Origin: Lachnoclostridium sp. An138
GTDB taxonomy: Bacteria; Bacillota; Clostridia; Lachnospirales; Lachnospiraceae
DNA: 64,000 nt
Direction of reading: 5' to 3'
NCBI RefSeq assembly: GCF_002160765.1
Contig: NZ_NFLF01000006.1
Span: 62,001 to 126,000, forward strand
The translations under genes and the position numbers were made by a program. Positions 54,534-63,165 of this stretch are shown in pieces (positions within the stretch are counted from its first letter, which is position 1; each line of letters begins with the position of its first letter). The notes beneath the pieces are model-generated. The model was not told where the DNA came from. It was given only the letters and a program-made list of their open reading frames with translations, and ran no database searches.

Positions 54534-56201
54534 TTATGCTTTCGGAAGCTTGAAGGAGCTCTTCAGTGACACAATCCGGTTGAACACCAGCTTCTCCGGA
54601 GTGGTATCCTTTGCATCCACACAGAAAAAGCCATTCCGCACAAACTGGAAGCTGTCATAAGGCTTTGCGTCCTCAAAACCGGGCTCCAGATAGGCATTCT
54701 CTACCACCGTCAGGGAATTGGGATTCAGATTCAGGCTTCCATCCTCGTTGTACACGCCCTTTTCCTCATCAATGATGTTCTCATAAAGGCGTACCTGGGC
54801 CGTGATCGCATAAGGCGCCGGAACCCAGTGAATGGTGCCTTTCACCTTGCGGCCCGTAAATCCGCTTCCGGCCTTTGTCTCCGGATCGTAGGTGCAGTGC
54901 ACCTCGACGACCTTTCCGGTCTCGTCCTTCACAAAGCTCTCGCATTTTACGAAATACGCATGCATCAGGCGGACCTCATTGCCCGGAAACAGCCGGAAAT
55001 ATTTCTTCGGCGGCTCCTCCATAAAGTCCTCGCGTTCAATATAAAGCTCCCGGCAGAAAGGAATCTTTCTGCTTCCCAGCTCCTCGTTTTCCAGGTTATT
55101 GGCAGCGTCCAGATATTCTACCTGTCCTTCCGGATAATTATCGATCACCAGCTTAATCGGGTCCAGCACAGCCATCAGACGGGGGCGCTTCAGCTTCAAA
55201 TCCTCGCGGATGCAGTACTCCAGCATGGCATAGTCCACCGAGGACTGGCTCTTGGAGATTCCACAGAGCTCCACAAACATCTTAATGGATTCCGGCGTAA
55301 AGCCCCGGCGCTTCAGGGCGGCGATGGACACCAGACGGGGATCATCCCAGCCGTCCACAATGCCTTCTTCCACCAGCTTCTTGATATAACGCTTTCCTGT
55401 GACCACGTTGGTCAGATAGAGCTTAGCAAACTCAATCTGGCGGGGCGGCACAGGATACTCCAGCTCACGGACTACCCAGTCGTAAAGAGGACGGTGATCC
55501 TCAAATTCCAGCGTACACAGGGAATGCGTGATGCCCTCGATAGCGTCTTCTATCGGATGCGCGAAATCATACATGGGATAGATGCACCATTTGTCTCCCG
55601 TATTGTGATGAGTCATATGCGCCACCCGGTAAATCACCGGGTCCCGCATATTCATATTCGGAGAAGCCATGTCAATCTTTGCCCGGAGCACCTTCTCTCC
55701 GTCCGCGTACTTTCCTTCCCGCATCTCCTCAAAAAGCTGCAGATTCTCCTCCACGCTCCGGTTCCGGTAAGGGCTCTCCTTTCCCGGTTCGGTCAGCGTT
55801 CCCCGGTACTCCCGGATCTCCTCCGCAGTCAGGTCGCAGACATAGGCTTTTCCCTTCTTAATCAGCCTGACAGCCGCCTCATACATCTGTTCAAAATAGT
55901 CGGACGCAAAAAAGAGACGGTCCTCCCAGTCCGCGCCCAGCCACTGCACGTCCGCCTTGATGGATTCCACAAATTCGATCTTTTCCTTCGTGGGATTCGT
56001 GTCATCAAACCGGAGATTAAATTTTCCTCCGTATTTTTTCGCGATTCCGTAATTCAGCAGAATCGCTTTGGCATGTCCGATATGCAGATATCCGTTGGGC
56101 TCCGGCGGAAAACGCGTATGAACCGTATCATAGACACCCTCCGCAAGATCCTTGTCTATCATCTGCTCAATAAAATTTCTACCAGTCGTTTCGTTCTCCA
56201 T
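54534..56201 (-). CDS. glnS: Glutaminyl-tRNA synthetase
   Basis: GlnRS charges tRNA-Gln directly. The 555 residues hold the class I HIGH motif in [40 protein letters not shown], and PTRPI-like segments. The second signature appears as [11 protein letters not shown] in place of the common VMSKR form. The C-terminal half is the anticodon-binding beta-barrel region ([20 protein letters not shown]). Many Firmicutes instead use GluRS with GatCAB, so this is an acquired trait in the lineage. It has its own promoter at 56289-56317. Confidence 0.95.
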   Translation of the reverse strand: MENETTGRNFIEQMIDKDLAEGVYDTVHTRFPPEPNGYLHIGHAKAILLNYGIAKKYGGKFNLRFDDTNPTKEKIEFVESIKADVQWLGADWEDRLFFASDYFEQMYEAAVRLIKKGKAYVCDLTAEEIREYRGTLTEPGKESPYRNRSVEENLQLFEEMREGKYADGEKVLRAKIDMASPNMNMRDPVIYRVAHMTHHNTGDKWCIYPMYDFAHPIEDAIEGITHSLCTLEFEDHRPLYDWVVRELEYPVPPRQIEFAKLYLTNVVTGKRYIKKLVEEGIVDGWDDPRLVSIAALKRRGFTPESIKMFVELCGISKSQSSVDYAMLEYCIREDLKLKRPRLMAVLDPIKLVIDNYPEGQVEYLDAANNLENEELGSRKIPFCRELYIEREDFMEEPPKKYFRLFPGNEVRLMHAYFVKCESFVKDETGKVVEVHCTYDPETKAGSGFTGRKVKGTIHWVPAPYAITAQVRLYENIIDEEKGVYNEDGSLNLNPNSLTVVENAYLEPGFEDAKPYDSFQFVRNGFFCVDAKDTTPEKLVFNRIVSLKSSFKLPKA

Positions 56202-56288
56202 AACGTCTCCTCGCTTCTCTCACAGTATATTGATTTCCGGTTCAGCTCCGCCAGAACTGCCGGCTGAACAGTCAGGTATTTTGGCAAA

Positions 56289-56317
56289 ATCATACCACAG
56301 CTTTCCCATATTGGCAA
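56289..56317 (-). promoter_or_regulatory. Promoter of glnS
   Basis: Minus-strand -35 TTGCCA (56312-56317), 17-base spacer, -10 TATGAT (56289-56294), about 90 bases before the start. No T-box specifier or antiterminator was recognised in the leader. Confidence 0.7.
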
Positions 56318-56327
56318 GTGCGGCGTT

Positions 56328-57278
56328 TCACATGCGGTATCCGGTCTTCCGGTCAATTACATTCCGGAGCGGCCTCTTTACCAGATAACATTCCAGATTT
56401 TCGATGCAGATATTCAAAATCTTCTCCAGTGTCTCCGGCAGAGAGAATCTTCCCGACACATGCGGCGTCAGAATCACATTGTCCATATCCCAGAGCGGAT
56501 GTTCCGAAGGCAGAGGCTCCGGATCTGTCACGTCCAGACACGCGCCTGCGATACGCCCTTCCCGAAGGGCCTTCGTCAGCGCTTCCGTATCCACCGTCAT
56601 ACCGCGTCCCACATTCAGAACCACCGCGTTTTCCTTCAGCATCGCTATTCGTTCCTCATTCAACATATGATATGTCCCCTCATATCCCGGCAGACAGAGG
56701 GCCACAATATCTGCTTTCGGAAGCTGCTGTTCCAGCCGTTCCAGCGTAAAAAGATCATCCACGCCCTCGGGCTTTCTGGCCTCCCGGCGCTTGATTCCCA
56801 CGGTACGGCATCCCAGCCCTTTCATTTTCCGGGCAAAGGCTGTTCCGATATCCCCCAGGCCAATCACCAGCACCCGGCTGCCTTCTATCAGGCGGACATT
56901 TCCTTCCTCTTTCCAGATGTGCGCCCGCTGGTTTGCCGCATACAGATTCAGCTTCTTCTGAAGCTCAAAAAGCATTCCTATCATATGCTCGGAAATCGCC
57001 AGTCCGTAGGCTCCCGTAGCGTTCGTCAGGAGGACCTCCTCCGGAAGCGCCCCGTCACAGTAGCCTTCCGTACCCGCATTGTTCAGCTGCAGCCATTTCA
57101 GCTTTCCGGCATAGGCCAGAAGCTCTTGCGGCACGTTCCCCAGAATTACTTCCACATCGGAAATCGTCTCTTTCGTCAGCTCTTCCGGCAGGCAGTACAC
57201 AAATTCCTGATGCCGGAAATTCTGTTCCAGTTTTTCTTTCTGCCTTTCATTCAGAGGCAGCGCCACCAAAATCTTCAT
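56328..57278 (-). CDS. D-2-hydroxyacid dehydrogenase family protein
   Basis: A 316-residue NAD(P)-dependent dehydrogenase. The cofactor fold has VLVIGLGDIGTAFARKMKGL. The catalytic triad positions are Arg in VVLNVGRGMTVDTEAL, Glu in CLDVTDPEPLPSEHPLW and His in VILTPHVSGRF. Substrates in this family include hydroxypyruvate, glyoxylate, phosphoglycerate and branched 2-oxoacids; none can be chosen. It starts just after the parC stop, so it is probably read from the parE promoter. Confidence 0.92.
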   Translation of the reverse strand: MKILVALPLNERQKEKLEQNFRHQEFVYCLPEELTKETISDVEVILGNVPQELLAYAGKLKWLQLNNAGTEGYCDGALPEEVLLTNATGAYGLAISEHMIGMLFELQKKLNLYAANQRAHIWKEEGNVRLIEGSRVLVIGLGDIGTAFARKMKGLGCRTVGIKRREARKPEGVDDLFTLERLEQQLPKADIVALCLPGYEGTYHMLNEERIAMLKENAVVLNVGRGMTVDTEALTKALREGRIAGACLDVTDPEPLPSEHPLWDMDNVILTPHVSGRFSLPETLEKILNICIENLECYLVKRPLRNVIDRKTGYRM

Positions 57279-57280
57279 AT

Positions 57281-59518
57281 TCAGTTCCTCACCTTTGTTC
57301 CCTTTGTATCGCGGCTTCCGGGCTTCAGCTTATTCAGTACCAGCGGCTTTTCTCTGTATTCCACTGCCTGTTCTGTCCCCGGATGGTAGAGATACACAGC
57401 CTCCAGAGAGTCTTTTTCTCCCAGCCGCATGCCGCGTACGCCCAGAGCTCCCTTCTTCTTTTCCGGCACTTCCCCAATTCCGAAACGGAGGAAATACCCT
57501 TCTCTGCTCTGAAGCACCACCTGCTCGCTTCCGTCTGTGACCGCCACTTTCAGTACCGCGTCGCCTTCCGCAAGCTTTGTGGCAGCCACCGTCCTTTTAT
57601 TGGTCTCAAACTCGCTTCCATCTACAATTTTCAGCATACCGTTTCTGGTAGCGAAAAACAGCTTTTTGTTCTTCAGCTCCTCCATGCTTCCGATTCCCGT
57701 CATCTGCTCTTCACTGCTGTTGTAATTGCTGAGATTGTCAATGGGAGACCCTTTGTCCCGGAATTTTCCAAAAGGAAGATCCAGCACCTTGATCGTATGA
57801 AGCTTTCCGGTATCTGTAAATACGCAGATTCTTCCTGTATTCATACAGGGGAATACGTATTTGTTTTCACTGTCGGCCGCTTCTTTGTTCCGCTCGTACA
57901 CCGTCATATCGATGGTTTTGGCATATCCGAAGCGGTCCATCAGGAACATGACCGGCATCTCTTCGATCTTCTTTTCTTCGAGAACAATCTCCTCCGCATT
58001 TTCCACAGAAGTCCGTCTCGGCCTGGAGAATGCCTTCCTGACAGCGTCCATCTCCCGGATAATCACCCGGGTCATGCTGTCGTGATTCTCCAGAATATCT
58101 TCATATTCCGCGATATTCTTCAGAGTCTTCTTGTTTTCCTCTATGAGAGCCTGAATCTCCAGACCAATGAGCCGGTACAGGCGCATCTCCAGAATCGCGT
58201 CCGCCTGGCGCGGCGTAAAACGCAGTTTGGAAGCCCGCTTTCTGGAGGCTTCTGATTTGAAACGGATTCCCTCCGTGGCGCCTTCAGTCAGACAGGCCTT
58301 TGCTTCCTTTACATTCCGGCTGCCCCTTAAGATCTCGATAATCAGATCGATGACGTCGCAGGCTTTGATCAGGCCTTCCTGAATCTCTCTCTTCTCCTGC
58401 TCCTTCGCAAGAAGCGTCCGGTATTTTCTGGTAGTCAGCTCATACTGGAATTCGATATAGTACTCCAGAATCTGCTTCAGTCCCAGGGTCTCCGGTCTTC
58501 CGTCAGCCACCGCCAGCATATTCACGCCGAAGGTATCCTCCAGGCGGGTCTTCTTATAAAGCAGATTCTTCAGTGCCTCCGTATCGCTCCCCTTTTTCAG
58601 CTCCAGCACAATGCGGATGCCTTCTTTGGAGGACTGATTGGAAATATCAGTGATTTCCGGCACTTTTCTGGTCTCAACCAGAGAGGCCACATCGTTTAAG
58701 AATTTTCCGATATTGGCTCCTATCATGGTATAGGGGATCTCTGTGATCACAAGCTGCTCTTTTCCGCCTTTCAGCTTCTCCACCTCGACCCGGCCCCGGA
58801 TCTTGATCTTTCCGGTTCCGCTCTCATAAATCGCCGGCAGCTCATCCTTGTTCACCACGATGCCCCCTGTGGGGAAATCAGGCCCCGGCATCAGCTTCAG
58901 CAGCTTTTCTGTCGTGATGTCCGGATTTTTCAGATAAGCCTTGGCCGCGTCAATGACCTCGCCCAGATTGTGAGGCGGAATATTGGTGGCCATACCTACA
59001 GCAATTCCGTCGGAGCCATTTACCAGAAGGTTCGGCACACGGGCAGGCAGCACCACCGGCTCTTTTTCATTCTCATCAAAATTGGGGACAAAGTCTACCA
59101 CATCCTTGTCCAGATCTGCCAGGAACGCTTCCTGGGTCACTCTCTGCAGCCTGGCCTCCGTATAACGCATGGCCGCGGCTCCGTCGCCCTCAATGGAACC
59201 GAAATTACCATGGCCGTCCACCAGCGGCAGCTCCTTTTTAAAATCCTGCGCCATGACCACCAGGGCCTCGTAAATGGAGCTGTCCCCGTGGGGATGGTAT
59301 TTACCCATGGTATCGCCGACGATTCGGGCGCATTTCCGGTAGGGCCGGTCCCAGCGGATTCCAAGCTCATACATGTCATAGAGCGTTCTGCGCTGCACAG
59401 GCTTCAGGCCGTCCCGCACATCCGGCAGCGCGCGGGAAATGATGACGCTCATGGCGTAGTCTATATAGGATTTCTGCATCAAATCCGAATATTCAGTACG
59501 TATAATCTGTTCTTCCAT
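57281..59518 (-). CDS. parC: DNA topoisomerase IV subunit A (GyrA/ParC type)
   Basis: Subunit A cleaves and rejoins DNA in a type II topoisomerase. The catalytic tyrosine is in AAAMRYTEARLQRV; the quinolone region GDTMGKYHPHGDSSIYEAL keeps the serine of drug-sensitive enzymes. A coiled coil and the CAP core extend to about 500. The C-terminal beta-pinwheel (about 500-745) lacks a clear GyrA box, reading EKKKGALGVRGMRLG, which favours a decatenating ParC-type role. It follows parE by 27 bases. A second gyrA is expected elsewhere. Confidence 0.9.
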   Translation of the reverse strand: MEEQIIRTEYSDLMQKSYIDYAMSVIISRALPDVRDGLKPVQRRTLYDMYELGIRWDRPYRKCARIVGDTMGKYHPHGDSSIYEALVVMAQDFKKELPLVDGHGNFGSIEGDGAAAMRYTEARLQRVTQEAFLADLDKDVVDFVPNFDENEKEPVVLPARVPNLLVNGSDGIAVGMATNIPPHNLGEVIDAAKAYLKNPDITTEKLLKLMPGPDFPTGGIVVNKDELPAIYESGTGKIKIRGRVEVEKLKGGKEQLVITEIPYTMIGANIGKFLNDVASLVETRKVPEITDISNQSSKEGIRIVLELKKGSDTEALKNLLYKKTRLEDTFGVNMLAVADGRPETLGLKQILEYYIEFQYELTTRKYRTLLAKEQEKREIQEGLIKACDVIDLIIEILRGSRNVKEAKACLTEGATEGIRFKSEASRKRASKLRFTPRQADAILEMRLYRLIGLEIQALIEENKKTLKNIAEYEDILENHDSMTRVIIREMDAVRKAFSRPRRTSVENAEEIVLEEKKIEEMPVMFLMDRFGYAKTIDMTVYERNKEAADSENKYVFPCMNTGRICVFTDTGKLHTIKVLDLPFGKFRDKGSPIDNLSNYNSSEEQMTGIGSMEELKNKKLFFATRNGMLKIVDGSEFETNKRTVAATKLAEGDAVLKVAVTDGSEQVVLQSREGYFLRFGIGEVPEKKKGALGVRGMRLGEKDSLEAVYLYHPGTEQAVEYREKPLVLNKLKPGSRDTKGTKVRN

Positions 59519-59545
59519 AATTCCTCCCTGCCTGTCTCAGCTATC

Positions 59546-61468
59546 CTACACATCCAGCTCCGCATCGCAGGCATGTTCGTAGATAAAGGCCCTCCGCGGC
59601 GGCACCTCTGTTCCCATCAGCATCTCCGTCACACCGGAAGCCATGCGGGCGTCCTCAATCTCCACTCTTTTCAGAATCCTCGTCTCGGGATTCAGTGTGG
59701 TCTCCCAGAGCTGCTCCGGGTCCATCTCTCCAAGTCCCTTGTATCTCTGCAGCGTAAAGCTTCCCTTATGCTTCTTCCGGTAGCGCTCCAGCGCCTTATC
59801 ATCATACAGATATTCTTCCTGTCCCCGGGCCGGCATGGCTTTATAGAGCGGAGGCATGGCAATATATACATGGCCTTCGTAGATAAGTTCCGGCATAAAC
59901 CGGTAGAAAAGCGTCAGCAGCAGTGTGGAAATATGAGCGCCGTCCACGTCCGCATCGGCCATAATCACGATTTTATCATACCGAAGTTTTGTGATATCAA
60001 AATCGTTGCCGTAGCCTTCCGAAAATCCACAGCCGAAGGCATTGATCATGGCCTTGATCTCCGCATTGGCCAGGACCTTGTCAATGCTGGCCTTCTCCAC
60101 GTTCAGGATCTTTCCGCGGATGGGCAGAATCGCCTGAAAGTTCCGGTCGCGGGCTGTCTTGGCGGAGCCCCCTGCAGAGTCTCCCTCTACAATAAAAATC
60201 TCACACTTTGAAGCGTCCCTGCTCTCGCAGTTGGCAAGCTTTCCATTGGAGTCAAAAGAATATTTCTGCTTTGTCAGCAGGTTCGTCTTGGCCCGTTCTT
60301 CGGTCTTCCGAATCTTCGCGGCCTTTTCCGCGCAGCCGATAACATTCTTCAGAGTCTCCAGGTTCCGGTCAAAATACCGGACAATCTCGTCGCCTGTCAC
60401 TTTGGATACGGCCCTCGACGCATCCTGGTTGTCCAGCTTCGTCTTGGTCTGTCCCTCAAACCGGGGAGAAGGATGCTTGATGGAAATAACGGCCGTCATG
60501 CCGTTTCTCACGTCGGCTCCCGTAAAGTTCGCGTCCTTTTCCTTCAGGATTCCCAGCTCCCTGGCATAATTATTTATGACCGTGGTGAAGCTGGTCTTGA
60601 AACCTGTCAGATGGGTTCCGCCCTCCGCGTTATAAATATTATTACAGAAGCCCAGCACATTCTCATGAAACTCATTGACGTACTGAAAGGCTCCTTCCAC
60701 CACGATGCCTTCTGATTCTCCCTTAAAATAAATGACATCATGAATCTTTTCTTTATTTTTATTCAGATCCTCCACAAAGCCTATGATTCCATTTTCCTCA
60801 TGGAACTCTACATGCTCGGTCTCCTCTCCTCTGCGATCCTCAAAGATGATCGTCAGTTCCGGATTCAGATAGGCCGTCTCATGAAGGCGGCTCTTGACCT
60901 CCTCCGCCTGAAATCTGGTCTTCTCAAAAATCTCCGGGTCCGGGAGGAAATTGATCTTTGTCCCGGTCTCCTTCGTCCTGCCGATGACAGGCAGCAGGCC
61001 GTTCTCCAGCTCTATGGTCGGCACGCCCCGTTCATAATGATCGTGATGGATGTACCCGTCCCGGCTCACTTCGATATCCAGATAAGTGGACAGGGCGTTT
61101 ACCACCGAAGAACCTACGCCGTGAAGGCCGCCGCTGGTCTTGTATACAGAATCATCAAATTTACCGCCCGCATGCAGGGTCGTAAACACCAGCCGCTCCG
61201 CCGACACGCCCTTGGCATGCAGATCGACCGGGATTCCACGGCCGTTATCTGACACGGTGCAGGAGCCGTCCTTCTCCAGATATACGTAAATGCGGGAGCA
61301 GAAGCCCGCCAGATGCTCGTCCACGGAATTGTCCACGATCTCATAAATCAGGTGGTTCAATCCCTTTCTGGACACGCTTCCGATATACATGCCCGGTCTC
61401 TTCCGAACAGCCTCCAGACCTTCCAGAACAGAGATGCTGTCCGCGTCGTAGGTAGTTTTCTTTGTCAT
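59546..61468 (-). CDS. parE: DNA topoisomerase IV subunit B (GyrB/ParE type)
   Basis: The ATPase subunit of the type II topoisomerase, 640 residues from the ATG at 61468. The GHKL ATPase motifs are YEIVDNSVDEHLAGFC, VSDNGRGIPVDLH and GGLHGVGSSVVNALS. The Toprim domain has FIVEGDSAGGSAKTARDR and MADADVDGAHIST, and the C-terminal tail RRAFIYEHACDAELDV ends the family fold. The frame is open upstream to 61540, but GGGAG and the promoter at 61526-61555 fit the shorter start. Confidence 0.93.
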   Translation of the reverse strand: MTKKTTYDADSISVLEGLEAVRKRPGMYIGSVSRKGLNHLIYEIVDNSVDEHLAGFCSRIYVYLEKDGSCTVSDNGRGIPVDLHAKGVSAERLVFTTLHAGGKFDDSVYKTSGGLHGVGSSVVNALSTYLDIEVSRDGYIHHDHYERGVPTIELENGLLPVIGRTKETGTKINFLPDPEIFEKTRFQAEEVKSRLHETAYLNPELTIIFEDRRGEETEHVEFHEENGIIGFVEDLNKNKEKIHDVIYFKGESEGIVVEGAFQYVNEFHENVLGFCNNIYNAEGGTHLTGFKTSFTTVINNYARELGILKEKDANFTGADVRNGMTAVISIKHPSPRFEGQTKTKLDNQDASRAVSKVTGDEIVRYFDRNLETLKNVIGCAEKAAKIRKTEERAKTNLLTKQKYSFDSNGKLANCESRDASKCEIFIVEGDSAGGSAKTARDRNFQAILPIRGKILNVEKASIDKVLANAEIKAMINAFGCGFSEGYGNDFDITKLRYDKIVIMADADVDGAHISTLLLTLFYRFMPELIYEGHVYIAMPPLYKAMPARGQEEYLYDDKALERYRKKHKGSFTLQRYKGLGEMDPEQLWETTLNPETRILKRVEIEDARMASGVTEMLMGTEVPPRRAFIYEHACDAELDV

Positions 61469-61525
61469 ATTACGTTCACTCCCGATATATTCAAACAAAT
61501 GTTCTGATTTCTTCTTAACCAGAAC

Positions 61526-61555
61526 AGTATACCACAACATCTAGTGGTTTGACAA
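61526..61555 (-). promoter_or_regulatory. Promoter of parE-parC
   Basis: Minus-strand -35 TTGTCA (61550-61555), 18-base spacer, extended -10 TGGTATACT (hexamer 61526-61531). The -35 lies inside the 3' end of the upstream membrane-protein gene. Confidence 0.75.
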
Positions 61556-62110
61556 ACGTATTTTTTCTAATTTTCCCTGAAGAAGGGCAAGATACACGCA
61601 GGTACTGAAGGTTACAAACATTTCAAGCAGGCTCGACACCATTCCGGCCCGGAAATAAATCCATGCGGAAACCGCCGCCACCGACAGCTGAAATCCTTTC
61701 AGCCCCCTAAGTCTTATTCCCTCCTTCCTCTCCGCTACATGAAGAAGCCGGTAAAGGCATATAAACAGAGCCGCCGCTCCGCCAAAAGAAGCCCAGACAT
61801 GAAGGCGGGAAAGAATCGGAACCTTCCGCGGCAGATACGGCAGCCCGATTCCGCACAGGAAAAGCGCCAGAGCAATGAAAAGGCTGAGTTCCGTCCATCT
61901 GTCTTCATACCTGCCAAGCTTCAGCAGATCTCTCACATACAGATAAAAATAGTTTCCGGTGACCGCACCCCAGAGAAGGAAAATCCCCCTTTGCCCTTCC
62001 CTGTTTCCTATTACTGAAAAATTCACCGCCGTCAGGCTGTTCCCTGCCGCCAGCAGAAACGTCAGAGCCGGAATCACAAAAAATGAACAGAAATCATAAT
62101 GTTTCCCCAA
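61541..62110 (-). CDS. Multi-pass membrane protein of unknown function
   Basis: A 189-residue protein with about six hydrophobic helices (FFVIPALTFLLAAGNSLTAV, ELSLFIALALFLCGIGLPYL, LHVWASFGGAAALFICLYRL). Basic clusters (RKVPILSR, ERKEGIRLRGLKG) lie between them. No family signature is recognised. It lies upstream of parE in the same direction, but parE has a separate promoter at its 3' end. Confidence 0.65.
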   Translation of the reverse strand: MGKHYDFCSFFVIPALTFLLAAGNSLTAVNFSVIGNREGQRGIFLLWGAVTGNYFYLYVRDLLKLGRYEDRWTELSLFIALALFLCGIGLPYLPRKVPILSRLHVWASFGGAAALFICLYRLLHVAERKEGIRLRGLKGFQLSVAAVSAWIYFRAGMVSSLLEMFVTFSTCVYLALLQGKLEKIRLSNH

Positions 62111-62323
62111 TGCCGGTCAACTCCTTGTCCCCTGTTTTTACAGGAAGTATATTCTGCCTCTTAGTATGCGGATGGTTCCTGCCTTTCAGCAAAGCAAGTT
62201 CTGGAAAGCTGCAATTCCGGAATTCCAGGCCATTTTTCAGGCTTCCGGAAGCCCTGTGAAAAGCACGGATGAAAGACAGATGAAAAATATGATGAAAAAT
62301 ATTATATTTTTTGAAAAAAAAGC

Positions 62324-62352
62324 TTGCAAAATGTCTGCGCCTAGTATATACT
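62324..62352 (+). promoter_or_regulatory. Promoter of tRNA-Glu
   Basis: -35 TTGCAA (62324-62329), 17-base spacer, -10 TATACT (62347-62352), about 40 bases before the tRNA. Confidence 0.8.
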
Positions 62353-62393
62353 AAGCAAGTCGGCAGGCAGGACAGTAAAAAGCCTGAGGTTAT

Positions 62394-62465
62394 GGTCGAT
62401 TGGTCAAGCGGTTAAGACGCCGCCCTCTCACGGCGGAAACAGGGGTTCGATTCCCCTATCGACTG
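62394..62465 (+). tRNA. tRNA-Glu (anticodon CTC)
   Basis: Acceptor GGTCGAT/ATCGACT with discriminator G, D arm GTCAAGCGGTTAAGAC, anticodon stem CCGCC/GGCGG around CTCTCAC (anticodon CTC, reads GAG), and T arm AGGGG TTCGATT CCCCT. CCA is not encoded. The gene stands alone between its own promoter and terminator. Confidence 0.95.
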
Positions 62466-62470
62466 CTGAA

Positions 62471-62498
62471 AAGCTCCTGAATTTCAGGAGCTTTTTTG
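62471..62498 (+). terminator. Terminator of tRNA-Glu
   Basis: AAGCTCCTGA/TCAGGAGCTT stem with a three-base loop, directly followed by a T run (TTTTTTG). Confidence 0.92.
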
Positions 62499-62573
62499 TT
62501 GTATCAGAAATGTCCCGCTATACGGCCGGATATTTGACTTTGCGTGGAAACTCTTTGCCATATGCAATAGAGT

Positions 62574-62620
62574 AAAAAGGATATCAGAAATGCCGTTTCG
62601 GCATCTCCGATATCCTTTTT
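62574..62620 (-). terminator. Terminator of ybaK unit
   Basis: Perfect 12-bp outer stem AAAAAGGATATC/GATATCCTTTTT (62574-62585 with 62609-62620) and an inner ATGCCG/CGGCAT hairpin. The A/T runs make it potentially bidirectional. Confidence 0.85.
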
Positions 62621-62676
62621 CTATGTCTTTCTATGTTACCCTCAGTTGACAAGGACACACAGACAGAGTCAAACCG

Positions 62677-63165
62677 TCAGATTATCACATCCGCAAAACT
62701 TCCACCCGCAGCCTTCATCAAATCTTCCGGCGAAAGCTCCATCTGGGAGCCTCGTCTTCCGCCGCTGACCATGACCTTCGGCAGCTTCAGCGCGCTCTCA
62801 TCCATGACCACCGGAAACTGCTTTTTCATCCCGATGCAGGTACAGCCGCCCCGGACATAACCGGTCAAATCCGTCAGTTCCTTCAGGGGCAGCATCTCTA
62901 TGGCTTTCTCGTGCACGGCTTTTGCCGCCTTCTTCAGATCCAGCTCCGCCTCGATCGGTATCACAAATACATAGTGTTCTCTGCTCTTTGCCACCGTCAC
63001 CAGAGTCTTGTATACAAGCTCATGGGGCTGCCCGAGAGCATCCGCCATGGTGACTCCGTCCATAAATTCTTCACAGTCGTAGGTATGGACCGCATATGGG
63101 ATCTTTTTCTGCTCCAGAATGCGCATGGCATTGGTCTTCACATCTTTTTCCTTATGCTTTGCCAT
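62677..63165 (-). CDS. ybaK: YbaK/EbsC-type aminoacyl-tRNA deacylase
   Basis: A 162-residue trans-editing factor that hydrolyses Cys-tRNA(Pro) or similar mischarged tRNAs. It shows TYDCEEFMDGVTMADALGQP, the conserved lysine in VYKTLVTVAKSREHYVFVIP, and GGCTCIGMKKQFPVVMDES with VSGGRRGSQMELSPEDL. Length and motifs are typical. Its start overlaps the putP stop (TGATG), so the two are co-translated. Confidence 0.93.
   Translation of the reverse strand: MAKHKEKDVKTNAMRILEQKKIPYAVHTYDCEEFMDGVTMADALGQPHELVYKTLVTVAKSREHYVFVIPIEAELDLKKAAKAVHEKAIEMLPLKELTDLTGYVRGGCTCIGMKKQFPVVMDESALKLPKVMVSGGRRGSQMELSPEDLMKAAGGSFADVII

Noticed and set aside
56202-56300. T-box or other riboswitch in the glnS leader
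   Set aside because: The leader is short and no T-box sequence, specifier loop or antiterminator could be recognised.
62578-62589. GGATATCAGAAA matches the end of repeat copy A
   Set aside because: The 12-base match lies in an ordinary terminator stem, and no other part of the repeat is present; chance is the simpler reading.
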